Source: Astropecten irregularis (Eukaryota; Echinodermata; Asteroidea; Paxillosida; Astropectinidae). From it: DNA of 64,000 bases. The stretch spans positions 16,368,001 through 16,432,000 of the forward strand of contig OZ020248.1 of the NCBI GenBank assembly GCA_963971285.1. Reading direction: 5' to 3'. Numbering within the stretch: the first letter of the stretch is position 1; every line of letters begins with the position of its first letter. A model generated the notes under the pieces. That model ran no database searches. It was not told the origin of the DNA and was given only the letters and a program-made list of their open reading frames with translations. Below, one piece after another: positions 11,360-22,600 of the stretch. The position numbers and the translations under genes were made by a program.

Positions 11360-12235
11360 CACAAAGTCTCTAGCAGATGTCACATGTGGTGACCAGTGTG
11401 AGTCTGGCTGGTTGACAAACAGGGGAACGTCTTCTCTGCTGTATGTTACATTCCTCAGCAAAACTGTAGCAGGCAATTAGAATTCCAGAATTCGTGCTTT
11501 AAAGCATTACAGATACATTCATGTGACTGTCTACTGCTGGCGATTGTTGTATTGAAGGAAGTCCAAAATTCCAAACTGTAAGATGAGAAGGTGGAATAAA
11601 AAGACAAAAGATGCACTTGAAAATGAAAATGATGCTAGTTTTATAATAAAATTTGTCAATAAATGTTTCCCCATGAACAGAAATTATAATAGTATAGAGC
11701 TTTCTTTTGTTTACAAACATTGACATGCTGGTTGGCAATGCTTTGCATGGGCGGCCGAATGTTGCAAATCATTTCGTCTTCTTGACGACGGCGTGACCAA
11801 ATTCAACATAATTTGTCTCACCTTTCCATAGTTGTAAAAATTCATACCATCATTGCTTCTGTTGTTTCCATTACATTCAGCAATATCTTTCAACGTTTTT
11901 GAAACGATGTGTACAAATTGTGTTCAAATTGTGGTTATTTTGTATGCATGACTTTGACGGCTCGCCATAGTTTCCCCCATTTTGGTTGGCAAAAACTTGG
12001 GCTGTGACATTGCAAAAGAAAGGTCTATTCATGTAGCCTTCAAAGATTTAGTGTCCAAAAAATTTCTTTTAAAATGTCATATATTTTGCTCTGTTTTCAA
12101 GTTATAGTACAGGAATCGTCTAAGACAGGGTATAACTGTTTCTATTTTTTTTATACTATAGCACCATTGTTCAAATAAACTTATAACAAAATCATAAAAA
12201 ACAGCAGCCATACCTGCAATTGATAGCACCATAGA
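11360..12235. other. No recognisable gene
   Basis: AT-rich DNA without supported coding sequence, termini or repeats. Confidence 0.4.
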
Positions 12236-13090
12236 AAGAAGATGTCAACTGCAGTGTAGAGGGCCCATATCATGGGTTTATATGGCCCTACTGATGGCAA
12301 GATGACATCTGCAGTGTAGAGGGGCCATGGGTTGATATGGCCCTGCTGAGTGTATCAGTCACTATCCTGATGGCAAGATGACATCTGCAGTGTAGAGGGG
12401 CCATGGGTTGATATGGCCCTGCTGAGTGTATCAGTCACTATCCTGATATAGCAATATGACATCTGCAGTGTAGAGGGGCCATGGGTTGATATGGCCCTGC
12501 TGAGTGTATCAGGCACAATCCTGATAGCAAGGTGACATCTGCAGTGTAGAGGGGCCATGGGTTGACATGGCCCTGCAGAGTGTATCAGTCACTATCCTGA
12601 TAGCAATATGACAATTGCAGTGTAGAGGGGCCATGAGATGATATGGCCCTGCTGAGTGTATCAGGCACAATCCTGATAGCAAGGTGACATCTGCAGTGTA
12701 GGGGGGCCATGGATTGATATGGCCCTGCTGAGTGTATCAGTCACTATCCTGATATAGCAATATGACATCTGCAGTGTAGAGGGGCCATGGGTTGATATGG
12801 CCCTGCTGAGTGTATCAGTCACTATCCTGATATAGCAATATGACATCTGCAGTGTAGAGGGGCCATGGATTGATATGGCCCTGCTGAGTGTATCAGTCAC
12901 TATCCTGATATAGCAATATGACATCTGCAGTGTAGAGGGGCCATGGGTTGATATGGCCCTGCTGAGTGTATCAGTCACTATCCTGATATAGCAATATGAC
13001 ATCTGCAGTGTAGAGGGGCCATGGGTTGATATGGCCCTGCTGAGTGTATCAGTCACTATCCTGATGGCAAGATGACATCTGCAGTGTAGA
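12236..13090 (+). repeat. Minisatellite, ~77-bp unit, about 11 copies
   Basis: The unit is recognised by GACATCTGCAGTGTAGAGG, then GGCCATGGGTTGATATGGCC, then CTGCTGAGTGTATCAGTCAC and TATCCTGATAKAGCAA. Copies vary mainly in GGCAAG versus ATAGCAAT and in single bases. The long minus-strand frames here (up to 145 codons) only reflect the repeat. It lies about 600 bases beyond the Helentron stop codon, so it could belong to the element's 3' region. Confidence 0.9.
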
Positions 13091-13689
13091 CTTGTCATGG
13101 TTCAACATGTTTTAGAGTACATGTACCAGTCAAGCAGGCAAGATGATTGTGCTTGGTTTGGCAGACACCTGTGGAGTGTATTAAAAAAACCTTCATTATT
13201 TGAAATGAATAAGTTGACAGCTCATGTGCAGCCTATCTCTGATGCACTTCACCTTCATACTTCTATAACAGTTATTTCAACAATATGATTGACATTATAT
13301 TCATTCCTGAGAATCAAAGTTGAGTGATATCCTCCTTCATTCATGTCATTATTTACAGTATCTGTTCTTTGTTTGCATCGTTCTTTTTGTATTGTACTGG
13401 TCAAATAAACTGTACCGTGTTTGTAATAAAAAGTAAAAGCTCCTTGGAAAGTTGTTGTTATTCATAATAACATAAACACATGAGCAGCTGTTATCTATTA
13501 ATAAATTTTTTTTTACTATCTTCCAAACCATTATATCAATAAATAAAAACTTTATCTATTGCATGTTCAACTCAAATCTGTAACTCTCAGAATGAATATA
13601 TTTGTGATAAATGTCAATAATGTCATGTTGATAACATTTCCATCGCCAGATAAAAATTAATTGATGTGTACAACAACTTATACAAAATA
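13091..13689 (-). other. 3' flank of the right Helentron coding region
   Basis: AT-rich non-coding DNA downstream of the transposon stop codon. I could not find a convincing 3' hairpin plus CTRR terminus on the minus strand, so the element's 3' end is unresolved. Confidence 0.35.
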
Positions 13690-16600
13690 TCACATACTGA
13701 TACAAACACCTTCATGATAACTGTAATAAGTAGGAATTACAGTTGCACATACTGATTCTATATTTCTCACATAAACATGATCAATCAATGTCCCATTCTC
13801 TGTTGTTGCATCTGTCACACATTGTTTATATCCATGCTCACACATTAATTTCTCAATTTGTGAATGCTGTTTCAAAATATCTTCATTAAAATCACCTATT
13901 ACAATACATCTATTAGAAACGTTATGAAGTTCATTAAGTAGATCGTTGAGGTTGGCAATAAACTCAACCATAGAATATGATGCGGGACGATAAATTGTTA
14001 CCAAAGAAAATGACATTTCACAAATTATTTGTAATGCAATATACTCCAAGTTGTATACAGGTAAGATCAGCCTACTAAATGTCTTGTTTCTTCTACCATA
14101 CACAGCAACACCTCCATGACACTGTTTGCTTAACATGTGAGTAACACTGCATGAATTATTATATGAAGCACTTCTGACTTGATGGTAGCATTTGAAATCA
14201 CTTAATTCTGTCTCACAGTCAAACTCATTCTCACTCCATGTTTCTGTCAGACAAATGAAATCTGATGTAACCATATCAATGTTACATTTTAATTCTTGAA
14301 AGTGTTCTTTCAATCCTTGGATATTATGCATCATGATGACAGTGCCATTTGGTGGTAGTGTTCTTACATTAGACTCTTCAATAAATTCCATCATATTACT
14401 CAATGAATCCTTCACTGCTTTATTGCAATAAATAAACTTTTCATTGAACCCTTCAATCACAAGTCCATTTAGAGATGTTACTCTGCTTATTGCTACATAT
14501 GCTTGACCTGGTGAAAATGTCCGTTCAAGAGATACCACTGCTTTGTCTGTAGTAACTCCTTGTACTTTATGAACTGTACATGCCCAAGCTAATTTCAATG
14601 GAAATTGTCGCCTTATCCACTGTTTGCTTATATGTTCTTCTTCCCTTTCAATTCTAATAAATCCATCATTTGTTGCACTTTTCCTTTTCACTTTGGATCC
14701 AACACTCTTGCTATCAAATATAATATGTATGTATTCAGGGGTAGATTCATCATGTGACAGAATGATTTCACACACAGTTCCAAGTACTCCATTAACAAGT
14801 CCATCAGAAACATCAAGATTTTTTGTCAGCATAACTCTGGCACCAGTACCAACCCAGAATGATTCAGCCAAAGTCGTTCTTATTGACTTATTCGGTATTT
14901 TCACTCTTGCCGTTTTATGAGAATCTTTCTGAAAATCATTTGCTAAAACACAGAAATAATCACTGCACTTTGCAAATAGTATCTTCCTATTGTATTCATC
15001 AACCTGTTTATTACATGGAAATATATGTAACGCATCATCCCACTCTTCACCAGTTTCTCGTGATTGTAATAATGCTACATCTTCATCCAATAATTTATCT
15101 TGCTTAGCTCTGACACGTATTCTATTCAAAGTCTCAGCAAACTGCATATCATCCTTTTGTCTCATAATTTCCTTCAACTCTACTTTCTTAAAACAATCAT
15201 TCCACAGATCTACTGTAATATCTCTCTGATACAATGATTTCCCTTTAACTGGAGGTAGTTGATAAAAATCACCAACAGCTAAAATGCTCACTTTTCCAAA
15301 TGGCTTGAGATCACGTGTTTGCTTAATCTGACGCAGACGTCCATGAATGTAACACAACATTTTATGATCAACCATTGATATTTCATCAATAACAACAATC
15401 TGAAGATCTTGCAATTCATTCCTTAAAGTATTCAATTTGTCCTCACCTAAAGGTTGATATGGCAAACGTGCATCAGTAGGGATTGATAACGCACTGTGAA
15501 TTGTACTTCCATTGATATTAAAAGCTGCTACTCCAGTAGGTGCAGTTATCATTACAGACACATTATCAGGATTATGAACCATTCTTGTAAACAGTCTTGT
15601 TGCTTCATAATGTATTGATTTAATCAAATGACTTTTCCCAGTTCCAGCTCCACCAGTGATAAACACATGAAATGGTTCAGGGTTTTTGCCTTGTACCTTC
15701 TGTAAACACCAGTCTCGAATCTTATTAAACACTTCCCTTTGCTGTACATTCAATGACCTCAATAAACTTAGTGCATCTTGCTTTGATATTGTCACTGAAT
15801 GTGGTTCAATATTACACACTCTGTCTTTCTTGTCAGATTGTAGGTCAGGAATATTCAAATCATCATCTTCTGATAATACTGGCTCACGCTCTGCTTCACA
15901 TTCAAGTCTTTCTTGCTCAGATATTGGGGAAATCAAAGCCCATGCATCTTCTTGCATACCATGTTTTTCTACATATTGTTTAGCTGCTTCAAGAGCCTCA
16001 GCATTCTTCTCATATTTAGACCGATTACTTTCAACAACAACACTTACAGATTTCATTTGGTTTTTAAGAAAAACAGAACCACTCTTATAAAATTGTTCAT
16101 AATTATCAAACTGTGGTGGCTTCAATTGAGCATCTAAACGATATGGAAGAAACAATTGTAATATACTGTGGTAATATTTCTCTGGATATTTAGTCACTGA
16201 AAACCTTGGGTATCTTATGACTGCTGGTTCAGTTCTTGTACGTTTCTGTATGTGACCCAAACCATGTTTCAATGCATACACTGATGATTTTCTTGACGAT
16301 ATATTAGATGTATCTGCATTATAAATTATTCTGTACTCTGAACAAAATTTTGCCAAACACATTTGATTAAATTCATCACCATCCGGCCTTGCTTTATAAC
16401 GATCTATTTTATTAGTCATGAAAATATCAGCATCATCTTCACATTTGTTCTGAATAACACTTAGTGGCAAACTCATTCGTACAGGATTTTCACCAACAGG
16501 TATGAACTCCACTTTTCTAGAACCTTCTTTCAACCTCAGACCACAAACACGAAACACTGCTTCCTGAGCTGATAATTCTCTATTGTGTAAATACACACAT

Positions 16601-19600
16601 CCAATTTCCTTCATACTCTGTCTAGCATCTAAATTCCCCTTTTTGGCCTCGCTCTGTGCATGTGCTAATAATTGTCCCAATTCTCGTTCTGACTTTGACA
16701 TGTATGATACTATGTAAGCTGCACAGGCATATGCATCAGTGATATATTGAATATCCATATTAGCATTCCAGGCTCTTATTAAATCAGGATTATACAGATT
16801 CACCCATACATCTTGAGGCTCTCTCTTTAAAACAATAGTAGGTTTCTTGCTCAAAACATCATTGGCCTTCTCAAAATCAGTCTGTGTAATATTAATGCTT
16901 TGAAATAATTCAGATGTTGACATATGTTGATTCTTCTCATCTTGGATTGCATTCCACACTGATTGCAATAATTCCTTGGCTGCTGTACGTTTCTTTTCAT
17001 CATTACTAATGGAAGTACTTTCTTCATGATTATTTTCATCAACCTCACTATCTTTATCATTACATTCATCAGCTGGATCACGACTGGCAATAAATGTTCT
17101 ATTAGATGGTGGTCTTGGAAAATTAAATCTACATTCAGAACCTTTCTTTTTACAAGACTTAGTATGTTTTCTACTATGTCGCTGTACTTGACTGATTATT
17201 TCATTCAATTCCTCATCTTCTTCCTGTGTTGGTAACTTGCAACTGATATATTTATTAATGAATTTTATTACATCAGCATCATCGTCTTTTTCCAACTTTG
17301 GTGCATTCTCAATCCAAAACAGACAATGTGTGTGCGGAGATCCTCTTTGCTGAAATTCTACTCGGTAAAAATAGTCCTTGACTTTCCCAATGGGTGCTGC
17401 ACTGGACATAATAACATCTTTCAAAAATGTGTGAAATCGATTCTCAAACATTCTAGCCACAGTCACTGGATTGCTTCTCAATACTGTACATTTATCATTC
17501 CAATCCAAGTCTTCAATTTTTCTGAAATCTCCTTGCTGTCTCAATATTGTATTAATGACTTCAGGCCATCTCATATCAGCTGCAGAAAATGAGCAAAACC
17601 ATGTTGGTATTCCAAGTTGTCTAATCATAGCCATGACATCTCTCTGAGTTGATTGCCAATATGACGGTGTACCTCTAATTGGTTTCAAAAATTTATATCC
17701 ACTATCAGACAGTAAAATATCATTTAATTGATCTCTATTTTTAATCATGCTAGAATTAACACTCTGACCATAATGCATTTTCCCTGAACTTTGACGCATA
17801 GCAATTGATACACCAGACATCACCTTTTCAATTTCTGATAAATACTGGGCATAAAAGATATACTGAGTACATTTTGCAAATCTGTTATCTGCATTCATCA
17901 ACCTGTTATGAAAATATCTCAGGCGTGTCAGTTTTCCATCACGTTTATCATCAAATATAGGTGAGCCTGCTGGGAATAATGCTGGAAAACATTTAGCCTC
18001 ATTACCTTTCTCCATTAACACTCTAACTGGATTGTTTCCTTCACAAGGTGCAACACAAAGTACATCATCAAAATATTGATCAAGCACTTCTTGTCCAATA
18101 TCTATAGGCTGTAAACATGTATCAAGTGGAATACCACACAAACGATCCTCATCAGTTTCCTCATCACTTACACTAGGTTCATCAGATTCATGTACTAAGT
18201 CATCTTCATGTTCCTCATCATGTTCATCTAACAGGGGATCATTCCAATTACAATTGATTTCAATATCTTTATACCATGCATTGTTCTGCTTAAGATAACT
18301 CAATGCAGTTTCCACATGTTCCTTAGTCACAAATTGATATTGATAATGTCCTTTATATGTTAATCTTCTCTTCAACTTGATTCGAATTAACTGATTTTCA
18401 TTTTTGCATCTCGGCAATGCTGTCACTGTATCTGTAATGTTAGATGGTACACATACAACAGGACCGTGTATTCCATTCTGTCCACCTTTCGGCAAGGCTA
18501 CCATTTTCATGAAAGGTATATTAATTGCAATGAGATGCTCCTCTAATATATTCAAACAATTCAATTCTTGTGGAATGTCTATCACTTGTAAATTATTTGT
18601 ACATGCTTCTACTGGTACTTTCTTCTGGAGTAATGTCCTATGACATGTGTAACATATCCACAATCTAGACCTGCTAGATTTTGATACAACACATTCATTT
18701 CCACACTGTTTTGAACATATACATTTATGTAAATATTTGTCAGATATACAACTAATATTGCTGTATTTGTCTTTATTGCATCTAATGACTTGTTTTTTAA
18801 ACAAAAGTTTGCAACAAACTACACAAACATACTCAGGTCCAGTTGACACTTCATTCTTCCATTTTCTGATAACATTCCTCATGTTCCTTGCTTGTTGGGC
18901 TTTTATACGTCTTTGTCTTAAAACCCTCTGCTTCATTTTCTTACGATAATCTGCATCATGACGATACTTGCATTTCAGATTTTTCATCAAATTTGCTCTG
19001 TACACATGATTACTCCAATACTTTTTCTTGATAGAGTTAATGACAGCATTTCTGTATACTCGGTTACTATGATACTTATTTTTGGCACTGTTTATTTTTT
19101 TCCGTCTAAATGCAGCATCTTCATAATACCTGGCTTTTGTACTATTAACCTTTCTTTCTCTATATGAACAATCTTCATGATATTTAGTTTTTTCACTCCT
19201 AACTTTTCTTTCTCTATACACACTATCTTTGTAATACTTTTCCTTTAACAATTTCCTTTTTTTACCATCATTTTCTGCATATTGTTTCCTGTCATATTCC
19301 AGCACACTTTCTCTGAATTCTTTACAATTAGCATATTTCTGTCTCTTTGCAATTTTTTTCTTTTCCCTGTATGCTCTGTTCTCTTCTACAATTTGAGCAT
19401 TTCTTGTTTTATTGTATCTTTCTCTTGCTTTCTCTCTGTCTAATTTCCGTTTCAAAGCTACATTTACACGTTTACGTCTCTTTCTCTTTTGCTGAAAATG
19501 CATTTGCGTATCTTCCCTTCTAGTATTACTTTGATTTACATGAACATTACTGATTGGGTCTGTACAAGTACCTTCAGACAATAAATCTCTGTTACGGTTT

Positions 19601-22600
19601 TCCGAATTGTCACCTGGATTACTTGTAACATGTTCATGAACATTCACAACTAAATCATAGTGAACTTCATTTCTATGATACAAATAAATTCCACAATCTG
19701 ATAATCTCTCAGTATTGGTGAATGAACGAGAAAACAAATACCACTTATTTGCATCACTATATGTGTATAAATCAACACCCAACATGTCAGCCATTGCTAT
19801 GATTTCTACCTCTGTGGCCCATGTACCATTATGAAACAACCTCTGCCTAACCACATAATCTTCCACTGTAGAAAAACCTTCTCTTAAAAAGCATTTAAAT
19901 TTATCAGCATATTTCAGCAAATGATTAACAGTAAGAGTTCTCACATGTCTATGATTTTCTTCAGTTCCTGATATAGCACAAGAAATAGCTCTAAAGAAAC
20001 AGTTCCCATCACCTCTAATCTTCCTTATAGAATCAGGTCTTCCCATGTTCTCACATCTTGTGGAAATCTCATCAGTATTCAAACGTACTTTGCTCAACCC
20101 AAATTTCTGACACAATGTAATCTTCCTGTTTTTAGTCAGTGGCAAAAAGTTCAAAGAAACTGGTTCAGTAACTTGTATTATTTCTAAATCACTTTCACTC
20201 TTCTTATCACCACTTAATTTAGGATCAAATTCTATATTATGCATGCTATCTGACAAAACACTGTGTGATGTACTTGCTTTGACTCCATAAATTCCTTTAT
20301 TGTTTTGAATTTCATTAGTTTCCATTGTCTCATTTAAACATTGAGTGTCCACGCCTTGTGTGCAACTGCTGGAACAAGCACCTTCAGTGTTGTCAACATG
20401 TTGTTCACTACAGATACTGATGTCATGACTAATGCAAATATTAACACCTGTAATTTCAAATTGCTCACTATCAGACAGATTCATAGAATGTCCAAGTTCA
20501 GTACAATACCTGTACACACCTTGCCATGTCAAAGAACGCTGCAAAATACTTGTCCCATCTTGAACTTGACGGCCATGAACACTTCTGGAATGTGAATCAA
20601 ATACATAATAAATTCCACCGTGGGAAATCACTGCAAAAGTATTTCCATGAAAACATATGAAACATGCTTGATATTTCTGAATTGATTGTTCTATAGCTAG
20701 TTTCAGTGAAATCATGTTGAACTCTGCCAAAGTTGAATCCTGTTCATTGAATGTTCCTACTACAGGTTCCGCATAATTCATATTGAAGTTGTTTTCATAC
20801 ACATTCAAATCGGTTGGTAATTCATTGATAAGCAGATAATCATTATTCATAGTTGAACTTTGCTGTAAAAATCCATACAGTTCATTGCCAGTGTTAAGCA
20901 CATTGTCCATGTCATTCCTTCCCCAATTATTCATACATTTTATCTGACTTTTCATAATTGCACTCAAGGACATGGCTACACATTGCTTTCCAATATTTCT
21001 TCCAAACCGTATATTTCCTTGATGACAGCTGCCTTGTGCAACGATTGATTGATCAATTGCTTCATCATTTATTTTTGTACTATTCACTGTCTTACAACAC
21101 ATCATTTTGGCAGGTTTAACCACATCATCAGACTGCATTTCATTAATCTTATTCTTCAAATCTGCATCAACCTTTCTCTTTCTCCTGGTATTTGTATGTA
21201 TTCCTGTCACATTAAATTTGCTTGCATTATTTACAGATCTAATTCCAGTTGTCTTGACATCATTTTTAGTGCCATCCTTGTTTCTGCTGTGACTTTCTGT
21301 TTGTCTAGTGTCATCAATGTGGGGCAAGGATTTCTCACTTTGACGTCTCTCACACTTTTTTGGACACTCTCTGGGCTGTGATTGATTATCGGTACATTTC
21401 TCCTTTTCACTTGAAGTATCAGGTGAAATTGTTTTCCTCTTTCTTAAAAAGTAACCACCACTCTGTTGTCTTATTGACTGTTTACCAGTACTTAGTTTAA
21501 CATACCAATTTCCTGTCTTTGGTGTATCATTCCTTCTGTTCTCCTTGTCAGACACTTGATCAATAGGTCCACCTGAGCACTGGTCTACTGCACTGTCCGG
21601 CATATCAAACTGATTCTCATCTGTACAAATACCAAAATTGTGAAACAAACTGTCAGAGTAATTACTATGTCCACATTTACAACAAACCCAAGTGAATGTC
21701 TTACCAGTTAAATATTCCTTAATATTCAAAATACCTGTGCAAGTCGTATGAAACCACACACAACATTTATCACATTGTATCTTCCTTTTGGCACACCCAT
21801 CACTTTTATCACAAAGCCAACACACATTGCCATTATCACTTTCTGTTTCCAGGTCCTTGACTTTCTCCTCTCTTACTACACAGGTCCTTCTCTTCTTACC
21901 TCCTTTCATGACTTTCATGGACATTTTCCAGACATTCTTTTTCATTCCTCTCCTTCCTTTTACAGTCTGTCTTACATGGATAACTTTGCTTATACATCTT
22001 CTTGTATGACAAAATGTAGATTTCATTACTTCTTCATGTACTTGTCTGTCCTTCTTAGACATACGCTGCTCAATTGATTTACCATTTCTTCTGTAATTAT
22101 ACATCATATGTTTCCTGGCCTTTCTTGTCATTCTTACTTGCTTTGGAACCGTGTATCCAGTTGTTTGACACTTCTGATTCTTCCTCTGTTGACGACACTT
22201 CCAACTATATGAACATGTACATGTTGCTCTCACTTCTCTCTTCAATGTACGAGGACACTTCTGCTTCAATGGTATTGTGAATACACCTCTCACCTGGTTC
22301 TTACACTTATCCTGACCTCTGTTGTATCTTCTCATATGGCTCTTATCATGACTCCTTCTAAACCTCAACTTACATCTCTTCACACAGCCCATCATATGCA
22401 TCATTCCACAGCTGCTTACCTCATGACTGCTTACCTCATGATTGCTTACCTCATGACTGCTTACCTCATGACTGCTTACCTCATGACTGCTTTCTAGACT
22501 CTTACATCCTTCCTCATGGCATGTCTTATGACTCGTCTCAAACTTCACCTCACCGTTCGTCTCATGGCTCATCTCACGTTCCAGGTAACTCGTTCTTTCA

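Noticed and set aside
12355-13098. Long minus-strand frames of 67-145 codons.
   Set aside because: They merely translate the 77-bp minisatellite.
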